A stretch of DNA of 53,874 bases from Chloroflexota bacterium. GTDB taxonomy: Bacteria; Chloroflexota; Anaerolineae; Aggregatilineales; Phototrophicaceae. The notes under the pieces were generated by a model that was not told where the DNA came from, made no database searches, and worked only from the letters and a program-made list of their open reading frames with translations. The stretch covers positions 1 through 53,874 of the forward strand of contig RFHA01000129.1 of NCBI GenBank assembly GCA_003696565.1, written 5' to 3'. Below, piece after piece: positions 34,515 through 44,806 of the stretch (the stretch's first letter is position 1; each line of letters starts with the position of its first letter). The position numbers and the translations under genes are program-made.

Positions 34515-37157
34515 ATGCGCACTTATTTTCTTTCTCTTGTAACACTCATACTTATTTGCGCGGCATTTCTACGGATTAATGGATTACATCAATATCCGCC
34601 CGGACCGCATTACGACGAAGCCGCGAATATCCTTATTACCCGTAGCATTGCTTTTGACGGGGCAAATTTGTTCCCGATTGCGAACAGTTATCAGGGGAGA
34701 GAGAGCCTATATTATTATCTCAATGCGCCGTTATTTCATTTAATTGGAGATGATTATTTTACGCTTAAGCTTTCCAGCGTATATCTTAATTTGTTGACGA
34801 TCGCTGCGTCTATCAGCTTAGGGCGTGTGATGTTTGGTGGTCAACGTGGATATGTTATCGGCTTGGCTACCGGGGTAATGATGACGTTTTCGTTTCATCA
34901 AATTTTGATGAGTCGCCAAGCATTCCGCGCAGTGACATTACCTGCTATGCAAGCTCTGGGGTTGCTGTTGTTATTTTATGGGGTGCGGACGGGGCGAACA
35001 GTCGGGTTTGTTTTTGGGGGTGTTTTTTCTGCCGGTGCGTTATATACCTATATGGCTTCACGGTTGTTTCCGGTTTGGTTAGGTCTTGGTGGGTTAAGTT
35101 TGTTATGGTTTGACCGAGCAAACTGGCGCAAGCGGTTAAAACAAGGCTGTATCTTCTTCGGTATGATGACGTTCACTGCTCTACCGATGATCGTTTATGC
35201 ACTGCAACATCCTGATATTTTCTTCCAGCGATTGACCGAAGTGAGTGAGGGAGAAGTAACCGTCTCTTTGACGGAAAGCATTCGCCGCCATATAGAGATG
35301 TTCTTTATCCATGGCGACTTTGGTAATCTGCGATATAACGATCCTGGTAGACCATATTTTACGCTAGTAGAAGGCGGCTTGCTTGTCCTTGGCTGGTTTT
35401 TTGCTCTGTGGCAGGTCAGGCAACGCAGATCACCGGTTGAACGCCTAGCCTATGTATTCGTGTTGTTGTCGCCATTTATGGTGATTCCAAGTGTAATCTC
35501 TGTTGCAGGTTTTCCACCAAGTCACATGCGTTCGTTGGGGATGGTGCCTCTAATTTTTATTCTAGTTGCCATCGGCTTTGAGTGGTTGGTATCGCGCTTA
35601 AACTGGCGTTATATCACCATTCTGATGACCATGGCGTTGTTGATAGGTAGTGGATTTGTCTGGCGAGACTATAGCAACTGGGTAAAGCGGGCGGATTTAT
35701 TTTATCAAGCAGATGGTGATTTGGCGGCGGCAGCCCGTTGGTTGAAGGAGCATCCCGCTGATATTGTCTATATATCATCTTTTCATCGTGCGCATCCAAC
35801 AGTCTTAGCGTTATATGGTGATGATGTAATCTGGCTGGGGTTAGATAGTTTATTTGTTCCCCCGGCTGACCGAGATGCTTTGGTGATTTTTTCTCATGAT
35901 TATCCACCACCACAAGACTGGATGAGATTTTTGCAGCCGATAACAGATGCGCCAGCAGGTGATGTGTTTGGGGCTTATCGTTTTGTTGATTATTCGGTGG
36001 ATGCCCCAGATGAAGCTGTGCGTAATCCTTATCTTGCTTTTATTGATTTTACTAGCGAGCCTATACCAGCCGGCGAAACGGGTGAGATCATGATGACATG
36101 GCAAATTACACAATCTCCACCATTCTATGGCTTGCGTCCTATTCTTAACTTGAAGAACGCAGACGATGTTATTATCGCTTCAGCAGATTTATATTTGCTT
36201 GGTACAGATCAATGGCAAATTGGTGATCTGATGATTCAGCGGGTGCGTTTGCCAATACCAATTGGAACACTACCCGGCGACTATCGGCTAGAAGTAACCT
36301 GGGCAGACCGGCATACACAAACAGTTATTCCGTATCTGGATGGTGGGGTAACGGCGGAAATTGGGCAGATAACGATTCTGCCATCTGTACGTCAATTTGA
36401 CGCGAGGTCACTCCCTGCTGAGATTTTCCAACCGCGTAGGTTGACGGATATGATCGAATTGATTGGATGGAATCCGCCACAAAATACAGCACGACCTGGT
36501 GAGGCAATTCATCCTGTTTTGTTTGTATCTACTGAGCGCGGTGTTACATTGAGCATTGAGGTGTTATTAGGCTCGGATGTCATCTTATCTCGTGAGCTTC
36601 AGGCTCAAGATAATTTGCTCACGATTGATTTGCCAGTAGGTATCCCGCGTGATTTCCCTGTTGGAACATATCCACTGCAATTAACGATTAATGGCGTGGA
36701 TGTTAGCTTAGGGCAAGTGATAGTAGAAGGAGTTGCTCGTTTGTTTGAACCGCCGCCAATCCAAACACCATTGAACGCCAATTTTGATGACTTAATAGAG
36801 CTAGTTGGCTATACGCTGACATGGCAAGATCAGACGTTGATGATTGATTTGTTGTGGCAGGCGTTGGCACCGATTGATCAGAATTATACGGTTTTTGTGC
36901 ATCTAGTGAATGCAGATGGCATAATTGTTGCTCAGCAAGATGCAATGCCACAGAGTTACACTTATCCCACCTCGCTGTGGTTAGAGGGTGAGTATGTGTT
37001 GGATTCATACCGACTGACTGCCATACTAGATGATACGTATCAGATACGCATCGGCTTATATTTACAAGAAACAGGTGACCGCTTGATGGTTATTAATGAG
37101 GATGATCAGGATATTGCTGATTTTGTGAAAATTAACTTAATGAACATTAACTCTTAA
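34515..37157 (+). CDS. GT-C fold membrane glycosyltransferase (GT39/ArnT-like) with extracytoplasmic beta domains
   Basis: 880 residues from ATG 34515; an upstream in-frame GTG at 34482 falls inside the nuo terminator hairpin. The first ~400 residues hold about ten membrane helices. The first external loop carries PPGPHYDEAAN (D34-E35), the metal/catalytic acids of lipid-linked-sugar GT-C enzymes. After the last helix (~385) come ~480 soluble residues, probably outside. They include at least two beta-rich domains with repeated IELIGW / IELVGY motifs (about 650 and 775). Such enzymes move a sugar from a polyprenyl phosphate to protein or glycan. There is no clear Shine-Dalgarno site. Acceptor and sugar are unknown. 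Confidence 0.8.
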   Translation: MRTYFLSLVTLILICAAFLRINGLHQYPPGPHYDEAANILITRSIAFDGANLFPIANSYQGRESLYYYLNAPLFHLIGDDYFTLKLSSVYLNLLTIAASISLGRVMFGGQRGYVIGLATGVMMTFSFHQILMSRQAFRAVTLPAMQALGLLLLFYGVRTGRTVGFVFGGVFSAGALYTYMASRLFPVWLGLGGLSLLWFDRANWRKRLKQGCIFFGMMTFTALPMIVYALQHPDIFFQRLTEVSEGEVTVSLTESIRRHIEMFFIHGDFGNLRYNDPGRPYFTLVEGGLLVLGWFFALWQVRQRRSPVERLAYVFVLLSPFMVIPSVISVAGFPPSHMRSLGMVPLIFILVAIGFEWLVSRLNWRYITILMTMALLIGSGFVWRDYSNWVKRADLFYQADGDLAAAARWLKEHPADIVYISSFHRAHPTVLALYGDDVIWLGLDSLFVPPADRDALVIFSHDYPPPQDWMRFLQPITDAPAGDVFGAYRFVDYSVDAPDEAVRNPYLAFIDFTSEPIPAGETGEIMMTWQITQSPPFYGLRPILNLKNADDVIIASADLYLLGTDQWQIGDLMIQRVRLPIPIGTLPGDYRLEVTWADRHTQTVIPYLDGGVTAEIGQITILPSVRQFDARSLPAEIFQPRRLTDMIELIGWNPPQNTARPGEAIHPVLFVSTERGVTLSIEVLLGSDVILSRELQAQDNLLTIDLPVGIPRDFPVGTYPLQLTINGVDVSLGQVIVEGVARLFEPPPIQTPLNANFDDLIELVGYTLTWQDQTLMIDLLWQALAPIDQNYTVFVHLVNADGIIVAQQDAMPQSYTYPTSLWLEGEYVLDSYRLTAILDDTYQIRIGLYLQETGDRLMVINEDDQDIADFVKINLMNINS

Positions 37158-37186
37158 TTCCCAAACGCTGTTATATTATGTATAAT
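37158..37186 (+). promoter_or_regulatory. Probable promoter of the FHA-MarR pair
   Basis: TATAAT at 37181-37186 is a perfect -10 box. TTCCCA at 37158-37163 is a 4/6 match to -35 with 17 bp between. The start codon at 37218 follows at 31 bp. Confidence 0.6.
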
Positions 37187-37217
37187 AATCGGGATTTGAA
37201 ATGTAAGCTTTAAGATT

Positions 37218-37583
37218 ATGCAGCCAATTGAAGCAAAGGGTCAAATTGTTATCCAAATCGTACAACAAGATGCAGAAGACAATCCTGTTTTACAGCTAGA
37301 CTCACCTGGGGTTGAAGGCTATGTGATTGGGCGTTCAGATGAGGGTAGCAGTTATCAACCGGATATTGACCTGACGGCGCATAATGCACAATCCTTAGGT
37401 TTGTCTCGGCGGCATGCGGCATTAGTCCGGTATCGTGGCTATGTTCATGTGATGGATTTAGGCTCAATGAACGGGACATTCATCAATGGGGAGCGTTTAT
37501 TACCGTTTGACGCTTATGCACTAAAATCTGGTGATCAAGTTAGCTTAGCTAATTTGCTTATTCGTGTTTTACAAGAATTATAA
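37218..37583 (+). CDS. FHA-domain protein
   Basis: 121 residues, almost all one forkhead-associated domain, which binds phosphothreonine peptides. The conserved residues are G38-R39 (VIGRS), S63-R-x-H66 (LSRRHA) and N85-G86 (GSMNGTFING). The segment PDIDLTAHNAQSLGLSRRHA closely parallels PDIDLEPYHAYDLGVSRKHA of the FHA-receiver protein at 48727, so the two are related. No strong ribosome site is seen. A MarR gene follows after 22 bp. No Ser/Thr kinase is present in the window. Confidence 0.9.
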   Translation: MQPIEAKGQIVIQIVQQDAEDNPVLQLDSPGVEGYVIGRSDEGSSYQPDIDLTAHNAQSLGLSRRHAALVRYRGYVHVMDLGSMNGTFINGERLLPFDAYALKSGDQVSLANLLIRVLQEL

Positions 37584-37605
37584 AGAAAGTGAAATCGGTT
37601 TTATC

Positions 37606-38070
37606 ATGAAAGAAAACACATCGCAATCAGAGTTACTATTTGAAGGTTCTGTTTGGTGTAATCTGGATGTGGCTCTTCGGCAGTTGGATCAATATTTCCG
37701 GCATTGGATTAAACCCAAAGGGCTGGCAGTTATTGAATGGTATATTTTACGCGCGCTGTATGAAAAAGATGGGCAACATGCCTCAGAGTTAGCGCGTGCT
37801 GTGGGGCGTGCCGCTACATCCTTTACCCCCAATTTAGATAAACTACAGGATAAAGGCTATATTGAACGTCAACCGGATAAATTAGATCGCCGTGCAGTAC
37901 GTATCTTTTTGACGGATAAAGGTCATGCCCAACGAGAAGCAGTACTGCAAAGTGCACAGCAAATTGATGCAAAAATTAGAGAACTTTTCTCCGAATCTGA
38001 CTTTAACACGTTCTTGTGTGTGTTAAATGGGCTGCAGCAGTTGGGAGCACCAGAAGAGCCAATCTTCTAA
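37606..38070 (+). CDS. MarR-family transcriptional regulator
   Basis: 154 residues from ATG 37606; an in-frame GTG further up lies inside the FHA gene and has no ribosome site. The winged helix-turn-helix spans about residues 40-115: LAVIEWYILRALYEKDG, then HASELARAVGRAATSFTPNL as recognition helix, then the wing with RQPDKLDRRAVRIFLTDKG. Terminal helices should form the dimer. MarR proteins usually repress nearby genes and respond to small molecules. The stop overlaps the stop of the macro-domain gene on the other strand. Targets are unknown. Confidence 0.88.
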   Translation: MKENTSQSELLFEGSVWCNLDVALRQLDQYFRHWIKPKGLAVIEWYILRALYEKDGQHASELARAVGRAATSFTPNLDKLQDKGYIERQPDKLDRRAVRIFLTDKGHAQREAVLQSAQQIDAKIRELFSESDFNTFLCVLNGLQQLGAPEEPIF

Positions 38071-38597
38071 ATAAGACGCGCGAGCGTGTCTTCAAACACG
38101 TTTAGTGCCTCAGCTGTGAATAAGACAAACCGCACCAACTTGATTTGAGTATTTTGCTGCAAAAAGTCTATCACTGTTTTAAGTGAGATTTCAGCTGCTT
38201 CTTGCATAGGGTAGCCATAAACACCCGTGCTAATTGCGGGAAAGGCAATACTTTCAAGTTGGTGTTCGGTTGCAATTTCTAAGTTGCGCTGATAAACACT
38301 GGCAAGTAATTTGGGGATATTTGGGTCTTTGCTGTTATAAACAGGACCCACCCCATGAATGACATATTTGGCTTTTAAGTTATAGCCTTTTGTGATTTTT
38401 GCATCACCTGCGCGGCAGCCACCGAGTTGACTACATTCTGCTAGCAAACCAGGTCCTGCTGCCCGGTGGATGGCTCCATCTACGCCCCCCCCACCCAATA
38501 ACGATGAATTGGCGGCATTGACAATTGCATCGGTTTCTTGTTGAGTAATGTCTCCTTGTATCAAATCGAGAGTGGTTTGGTTGATTTGTGTCTGCAT
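38067..38597 (-). CDS. Macro-domain protein (O-acetyl-ADP-ribose deacetylase-like)
   Basis: 176 residues, one macro domain. The ADP-ribose pocket motifs are IVNAANSSLLGGGGVDGAIH (residues 25-44) and the phosphate loop AISTGVYGYP. This resembles the MacroD/YmdB class, which hydrolyses O-acetyl-ADP-ribose or removes mono-ADP-ribose from protein. It is convergent with the MarR gene (4-bp overlap) and downstream of mfd on the same strand, across 61 bp. Confidence 0.92.
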   Translation of the reverse strand: MQTQINQTTLDLIQGDITQQETDAIVNAANSSLLGGGGVDGAIHRAAGPGLLAECSQLGGCRAGDAKITKGYNLKAKYVIHGVGPVYNSKDPNIPKLLASVYQRNLEIATEHQLESIAFPAISTGVYGYPMQEAAEISLKTVIDFLQQNTQIKLVRFVLFTAEALNVFEDTLARLI

Positions 38598-38658
38598 GTT
38601 AAAAATCCAGTTATGCTTAATTACTCAAGGTTTAGTATGTGCCAAAATCTCAAACAGA

Positions 38659-41600
38659 TCAAATGCCCTGCTCGTTTTCAAGCTGTTGAATGCTTTCTGC
38701 TAAGTATTGAAGAACCTCCAAAAGGCGTAATTGCCATATTCCTTCATCATCTCGTTGGAACTGGATTGCCGTTCGCGATACTTGAATATCCTCACCAAGT
38801 TGATGCTCTAACGCACCTCGATTGACCTCACCGAGATAGGGGAGCTTAATTTGTACTTGTTTATTGCGGGCGATGATATGGGTAGCGTTGGCAGCTTGTG
38901 CAAGGAGTTTAACCTCAATTTGGTATAGTAAGCCAGCAACAGCCCCCGGCAAACTCCCAAAACGATCAACCAATTCTCTGCGCATCGCCTCAATTTTGTT
39001 TTGGTCGGTTAATCCACCGATGCGCCGATAAATTTGTAAACGCATTGCCATATCGGGGATCCAATCAGTTGGGATGTAGGACGGAATCGGTAAATCAATG
39101 ACGATGCCTTGCTGAGTAGTGGGGTGGCTGGGTTGTTCGCCTTTTAGGCGGCTAACAGCTTCGCTCAAAAGTTGTGTATAAAGATGTAACCCAATGGCAC
39201 TAACATGCCCGGTTTGGCGTGTGCTGAGGATGTCCCCCGCACCACGAATTTCCAAATCACGCATGGCAATCTGGAAGCCTGCTCCTAAACTCGTGTTTTC
39301 TGCAAGTGTTTCTAGGCGGGCTTTGGCTTCTTCGGTTAATTTGCGTGGATGGAAAAAATAAGCATATCCTTGCTGTGCCCCACGCCCAACACGCCCACGC
39401 AGTTGATATAACTGTGCTAAACCGAGATGATCTGCATGATCGACGATTAATGTGTTGGCATTTGGAATGTCTATGCCGCTTTCGATGATTGTTGTAGAGA
39501 GCAGAATATCGTGTTTCCCATGTGCAAAATCACTCATAACACGTTCAAGCTCCCGTTCGCCCATTTGCCCATGCCCGATAACAATACGCGCTTCTGGTAC
39601 AAGTTCCTGGATTTTTTCTGCTAATGACTCAATGGTTTTGATACGATTATGCACGATGAACACCTGCCCACCGCGTTCTAGCTCTCGCAAGATTGCCTGG
39701 CGTATCAGTTTTTCATCGAACCTGCCAACATGAGTAATAACAGGGAGACGTTCTTCTGGTGGGGTCTGGATCATACTAATATCACGCACACCGGTTAGGC
39801 TCATATGGAGCGTGCGGGGGATAGGGGTGGCAGTCAGAGTCAACACATCTACCTCCGTCCGCAATCGCTTAAAGTGTTCTTTGTGTTTGACCCCAAAGCG
39901 TTGTTCTTCATCGATGATAACCAACCCTAAATCTTTAAAAGTCACATCTTGAGACAGAATGCGATGCGTGCCGATTAAAATATCAATTTCGCCAGATGCT
40001 ACTTTTGGCAATAGCCGAGATTGTTCTTCCTTGCTGCGGAAGCGGGACATCACCGCAATTTTGAGTGGGAAATTCACCAAGCGGTTGGTGAATGTTTCAT
40101 AATGTTGTTGCGCTAAAACAGTCGTGGGGACTAGCACGGCAACTTGTTTTCCGTCGTTGACCGCCTTAAACGCCGCCCGTAGTGCCACTTCTGTTTTGCC
40201 ATAACCGACATCACCACAAATGAGACGATCCATTGGATGGGCTGCTTCCATATCCGCTTTAACTTCCCGCAGTGAACGCAACTGATCTTCTGTTTCGACA
40301 TATGGGAAGGATGCTTCTAATTCGTGCTGCCAATGATTATCTGGGCTGAAAGCGAAGCCAGTGCTATGAATGCGTTTGGCATATAACGCTAATAAATCAT
40401 GCGCTTCTTCCTCCACAGCCTTTTGAACGCGGTTGCGAACACGTAACCAATCTGGTTTACCTAGGCGGTGCAGTGCTGGCGGGGTATCATCAGCACCAAC
40501 GTAGCGGGTCAACCGGTCTGCCTGGTGAATAGGCACAAACAACATATCATTATCACCGTAGTGAATCAGTAAATATTCACGTTCGTTGCCGTCTACGGTA
40601 CGATGTTTTAAACCGCCAAATCGTCCGATCCCATAATCCACATGGACGACAAAATCCCCCTCTTTCCAATCGCTATATGCTGTTTCTGGTGTGCGCTGAC
40701 GACGGGTTAACTTGCGGCGGCGTGGTTCTGGACGATCCCAACCGAAAATTTCTGCTTCTGTAAATACGTGTAAATAACCGGTTGAGGTGCTAAGGTTCCA
40801 CCCTTCTTGCATTGTACCGTTAACAAAGTACAAAGTATGCCGTGCTAATGGTTGCTCAATGTTTTGCTGTGTGGGAATAAATTCAGAGGCATCTTGATCT
40901 ATCCATAACTTTTTGAGCCGTTCGGCTTGTTCACTGATGATCAAAATACGCCCCCCTTTGTTTCGTAATTCGCGCACGGTATTGAGCATAGAGCGTAATT
41001 GACCACCAAACCGCGAGCCTGGCGAAAAAACGCCGCTTTGACTGGTTAATTCTAAACGTGTGTGTTCTTCTAGCATCATGTTTAGAATATCCCATGTAAT
41101 GTAAGGTTGCGGATAATCTGGCGGGTGGAAAGAATGGTTCTGTTGCGTGTGTCGTTCAATATCTTGAACTGTTTCTTGCAAGTTTTCCCAATCTTCTATG
41201 ACAATTAAGGCGTTTGTGCTGGCATAATCTAGCAGGCTAACTGGTTGTGGATAGAGATAGGGTAAGTAATATTCTAAATTGGCAAAGCTACGTCCGGCTT
41301 GCAATGGCTCAAAATCACTCATAGGGGTGGTCATATCATCTTCTGTGGGGGGGAGTGTTGCAAACCAAGATTTGAGATGTTCTGCAATCGGCGGAGTGAG
41401 TTTTGGGAGTGCTTCCCGTGCTGGTGTAATCCGCACATTATCAATTGCGGTGTGGCTGCGTTGTGTGGCGGGGTCAAAAAGACGCAATGAGTCGATCTCA
41501 TCATCAAAAAAATCGACACGCACCGGCTCTGCTTGATTAACTGGATAAATATCAATCACACCACCGCGCCGGCTAAACGTCCCCGGTTCCACTACAATAG

Positions 41601-42102
41601 AAGCCGGCTCATACCCTAAACTGAGTAAGGTCTCTAATAGATTGTTGAGTGCGTAACGCTCACCTGTTTGTAGTAACAGGGTATGTTGCCGGAATGTATT
41701 AACTGGGATTGTGCGCTGCATCAATGCCCGTGCTGATGTAACAATGATGGGATTATCATCATAAAGCAGCGCAGCTAATGCCTCGATACGACTATGAATA
41801 ACGGAGCTACCCCATGGGGCGCGCTCATAAAAGCTGGATGCCGGTTCTGCATAGCGCAAGATAGGGCGTGTTTGAGTAATCCAGACCGGCAATTGTTCCA
41901 CGATATTATAAGCACGCTTAATTTGCCCGGTGATGAATATGATGGGACCGTCCCAATCGTGTGCTAATGTGCTCAAAACAAATGGACGAGCTGCGCGAAT
42001 AACCGGGAACTGCACGAAACGTTGTTGTCCCTTAATCTGCTTTAACAGAGCTTGATATGCTTCTGTTTGCCGGAGGTGTTCAGTTAAACCGGAAAGCAGC
42101 AT
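38659..42102 (-). CDS. mfd: Transcription-repair coupling factor
   Basis: 1147 residues. Mfd removes RNA polymerase stalled at lesions and recruits UvrA. The N-terminal UvrB-like module (about 1-330) includes [16 protein letters not shown]. The polymerase-interaction domain is around 480-540 ([17 protein letters not shown]). The RecG-like motor has Walker [17 protein letters not shown] (~633), the [15 protein letters not shown] box (~730), [13 protein letters not shown] and QLRGRVGR. The TRCF domain closes the C-terminus. It begins one base after the pth stop, so both share a transcript. Confidence 0.97.
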   Translation of the reverse strand: MLLSGLTEHLRQTEAYQALLKQIKGQQRFVQFPVIRAARPFVLSTLAHDWDGPIIFITGQIKRAYNIVEQLPVWITQTRPILRYAEPASSFYERAPWGSSVIHSRIEALAALLYDDNPIIVTSARALMQRTIPVNTFRQHTLLLQTGERYALNNLLETLLSLGYEPASIVVEPGTFSRRGGVIDIYPVNQAEPVRVDFFDDEIDSLRLFDPATQRSHTAIDNVRITPAREALPKLTPPIAEHLKSWFATLPPTEDDMTTPMSDFEPLQAGRSFANLEYYLPYLYPQPVSLLDYASTNALIVIEDWENLQETVQDIERHTQQNHSFHPPDYPQPYITWDILNMMLEEHTRLELTSQSGVFSPGSRFGGQLRSMLNTVRELRNKGGRILIISEQAERLKKLWIDQDASEFIPTQQNIEQPLARHTLYFVNGTMQEGWNLSTSTGYLHVFTEAEIFGWDRPEPRRRKLTRRQRTPETAYSDWKEGDFVVHVDYGIGRFGGLKHRTVDGNEREYLLIHYGDNDMLFVPIHQADRLTRYVGADDTPPALHRLGKPDWLRVRNRVQKAVEEEAHDLLALYAKRIHSTGFAFSPDNHWQHELEASFPYVETEDQLRSLREVKADMEAAHPMDRLICGDVGYGKTEVALRAAFKAVNDGKQVAVLVPTTVLAQQHYETFTNRLVNFPLKIAVMSRFRSKEEQSRLLPKVASGEIDILIGTHRILSQDVTFKDLGLVIIDEEQRFGVKHKEHFKRLRTEVDVLTLTATPIPRTLHMSLTGVRDISMIQTPPEERLPVITHVGRFDEKLIRQAILRELERGGQVFIVHNRIKTIESLAEKIQELVPEARIVIGHGQMGERELERVMSDFAHGKHDILLSTTIIESGIDIPNANTLIVDHADHLGLAQLYQLRGRVGRGAQQGYAYFFHPRKLTEEAKARLETLAENTSLGAGFQIAMRDLEIRGAGDILSTRQTGHVSAIGLHLYTQLLSEAVSRLKGEQPSHPTTQQGIVIDLPIPSYIPTDWIPDMAMRLQIYRRIGGLTDQNKIEAMRRELVDRFGSLPGAVAGLLYQIEVKLLAQAANATHIIARNKQVQIKLPYLGEVNRGALEHQLGEDIQVSRTAIQFQRDDEGIWQLRLLEVLQYLAESIQQLENEQGI

Positions 42103-42103
42103 C

Positions 42104-42691
42104 TTAAGGGGTCTCTTTTTCTACTGCACCGTTATAGCGGTTCATGGCGATATCAATGCCATCACTCAACCAAGTTTCAACCGCATCAGCGGCGCGGTCT
42201 ACCATCAGCCTAGCAGTGATTTCTTGATCGCCTTTGAATGGCTCTAACACATAATCCGCCGGGTCCATGCGCCCCGGTGGACGACCAATGCCGCAGCGTA
42301 TCCGTTTGAAGTTCTGTGTATGGAGATGTTGGATGATGTTCTTAACACCATTTTGACCCCCTGCACTTCCTCCTTTGCGGATGCGCAACACACCAAAATC
42401 GACATCTAAATCGTCATGAATGACAATCAGATTTTCAATATCTAACTTATAAAAGTCGATGATTGCACGGACAGCTTCTCCGCTGAGGTTCATATAAGTT
42501 TGTGGCTTGATAAGCAGTACCCGCTGATTTTTGATGGTTGCATCGGCAACTAATGCCTTGCGTTCTGTTTTGAAATTGCTTGCATTCCAACGGCGAGCAA
42601 GTTCATCCACAACCCAGAAGCCAATGTTATGCCGGGTTTTCTCATAACGAACCCCAGGATTACCTAACCCTACAACTAAATAGCGTGTCAT
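42104..42691 (-). CDS. pth: Peptidyl-tRNA hydrolase
   Basis: 195 residues, normal length. Pth frees tRNA from peptidyl-tRNAs that drop off the ribosome. Visible residues: N11 (GLGNPGVRYEKTRHNIGF), catalytic H21, the QTYMNLSGEAV loop, and IHDDLDVDFG with the partner Asp. RKGGSAGGQNGVKNII follows, then RCGIGRPPGRMDPADYVL. It is transcribed ahead of mfd with no gap. Confidence 0.96.
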   Translation of the reverse strand: MTRYLVVGLGNPGVRYEKTRHNIGFWVVDELARRWNASNFKTERKALVADATIKNQRVLLIKPQTYMNLSGEAVRAIIDFYKLDIENLIVIHDDLDVDFGVLRIRKGGSAGGQNGVKNIIQHLHTQNFKRIRCGIGRPPGRMDPADYVLEPFKGDQEITARLMVDRAADAVETWLSDGIDIAMNRYNGAVEKETP

Positions 42692-42784
42692 GTTTTATCT
42701 CGTTTTGAATGATCTTATATCGGTTTGATTTTACGACAAACGATGCGTTATATCCTGTAATATTGCCAAAATCATCATGAATTT

Positions 42785-44722
42785 TTAATTCACGGATTGA
42801 GAAACAGCGTGCTGTTGGTTGCGGAACTGTGTTTCATATAGATTGGCATAAATACCGCCTAACGCCAAGAGTTCTTTGTGCGTGCCACGCTCCACAATCT
42901 CGCCGCGATTCATAACTAAGATTACGTCGGCTGCCAAAATAGTACTCAGACGATGGGCGATTACAAAACTTGTACGCCCTGCCATGACTCGTTTTAGTGC
43001 TTCTTGGATCAACGCTTCAGATTGACTATCTAAGCTAGATGTGGCTTCATCTAAGACCAAGATACGCGGATTTTTCAGGATGACTCGTGCTAGGGTGATC
43101 CGTTGTTTTTCCCCGCCGCTTAGGCGATACCCGCGCTCACCGACAACTGTATCATAACCATTTGGCAAACTAGCAATGAAATCATGAATATTGGCAGCCC
43201 GGCATGCTGCTTCAATTTCTTCTTGTGTGGCATCTAAACGAGCATATAGTAGGTTTGTCCGTAGTGTATCATGGAACAGATAAGTTTCTTGGGTCACCAT
43301 CCCGATCTGATTTGCTAATGATTCCAATGTAACATCACGTAGATCATGCCCATCAATCAGGACACGTCCTTCTGTTGGGTCGTACAAACGGGGAATAAGA
43401 TATGTGAAGGTTGTTTTACCTGCGCCACTTGGTCCAACAAGTGCAACTAACTGCCCGGCTTCAGCCTTAAATGAGATGTTATTTAGTGCGATCTCACGAG
43501 CTTGAGTGATGTTGGCTGATGGTGCGTTGTTTTCGCCATCACCAGAAAGCGCGGTCTGAACATCATCGGTATTATATCGTTGAACAGAGCTGAGTAAGTT
43601 TTCTGCCTTGACCTCATAGATAAACGTAACATGATCGAATGTAATTTCCCCGGCAACGTTTTCTAGGGAAATAGCGTTTGGCTTTTCGCTAATTTCTAAT
43701 GGGAGGTCAATGACTTCAAACACACGCTCAAAGCTAACAATGGATGTGGCAAAATCGACCGGTGCATTAGTGAGTGCTTGTAGTGGACCATAAAGCTGTG
43801 TGAGGTATGATCCGAAAGCAACAATCGTCCCGATGGTAAACGTGCCATTTAACACGAAATGTCCCCCCATCCAATAGACAAGTGCGGTTCCCATGGCACT
43901 AACCAACATAATCACGACAAAAAACTGCGCACCAATCACTGCTCGCTGTACCCCAATATCCCGCACTTTAGAGGCACGTTCCTCAAAACGCTGGACTTCC
44001 ATTTTGCGTCGCCCAAATAATTTGACAAGCAGTGCCCCACTGATGTTCAGTGTTTCGTTCATCATGGCGTTCATCATGGCATTATGTTTCATCTGGTCAC
44101 GGGCGATCTCTCTTAAAACATTGCCTACGCGCCGAGCAATGAGAATAAAAAAAGGTAATACCAACACCCCTAAGATCGTTAATCGCCATTCCAGTGTGAG
44201 CATGACGGCAAGTGTGGCGATCACGGTAATAAAATTTGTGATGATTTCAACAATGGTGTTACTGATGGCGCGTTGGGCATCCACCACATCATTGTTAAGG
44301 CGGCTCATCAATTCTCCAGTTTTGGTGTTGGTAAAAAAGCGCAGGGACATCTTTTGCAAGTGATCATATAGCGCGACACGCAGATCATAAATGACCCCTT
44401 CACCAATGGTTGCATTGAGATAGCGTTGATAAACTCGTATACCCCCGCTAACAATTGGGATCAGAATTAAACCGAGTGCCAGTAAATTGAGGCGGTTTGT
44501 GTCTCGATTCGGCAGGGTGTAATCAATCAGATCACGGAAAATCAACGGGGTAATTAACCCTAAACCAGTTGTGAGTAAGATTGTAAATAGTAGCAAGATA
44601 ATCAGGCGGCGGTAGGGGCGAGCATAGTGTAATACACGTTTGATCAATGACCAACTGACATGCGGTTTTTGTGTATCGCTACGCATGTAGTTAAACCAAC
44701 CACCACTATGGAACATCATCAT
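42785..44722 (-). CDS. ABC exporter half-transporter (TMD-NBD fusion)
   Basis: 645 residues. It starts at the first of three consecutive ATG codons, with AAAGG at the proper distance. The type IV (ABCB-like) transmembrane domain spans about 35-330 with six helices. The nucleotide-binding domain follows with A-loop Y369, Walker A GPSGAGKT (430-437), Q478, signature LSGGEKQ (534-540), Walker B ILVLDE (554-559) and H590. Between the A-loop strand and the next beta strand there is an extra ~39-residue polar segment (371-409) not usual in the family. It should act as a dimer and export lipids, peptides or drugs; the substrate is not evident. Confidence 0.93.
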   Translation of the reverse strand: MMMFHSGGWFNYMRSDTQKPHVSWSLIKRVLHYARPYRRLIILLLFTILLTTGLGLITPLIFRDLIDYTLPNRDTNRLNLLALGLILIPIVSGGIRVYQRYLNATIGEGVIYDLRVALYDHLQKMSLRFFTNTKTGELMSRLNNDVVDAQRAISNTIVEIITNFITVIATLAVMLTLEWRLTILGVLVLPFFILIARRVGNVLREIARDQMKHNAMMNAMMNETLNISGALLVKLFGRRKMEVQRFEERASKVRDIGVQRAVIGAQFFVVIMLVSAMGTALVYWMGGHFVLNGTFTIGTIVAFGSYLTQLYGPLQALTNAPVDFATSIVSFERVFEVIDLPLEISEKPNAISLENVAGEITFDHVTFIYEVKAENLLSSVQRYNTDDVQTALSGDGENNAPSANITQAREIALNNISFKAEAGQLVALVGPSGAGKTTFTYLIPRLYDPTEGRVLIDGHDLRDVTLESLANQIGMVTQETYLFHDTLRTNLLYARLDATQEEIEAACRAANIHDFIASLPNGYDTVVGERGYRLSGGEKQRITLARVILKNPRILVLDEATSSLDSQSEALIQEALKRVMAGRTSFVIAHRLSTILAADVILVMNRGEIVERGTHKELLALGGIYANLYETQFRNQQHAVSQSVN

Positions 44723-44806
44723 ATTTAACCTTTAGTAAAACAATCTTCTACATAGGTTAAATATATCAGAGGATGACCTGAAAGCATACTACCGAATTAG
44801 ATGGAC

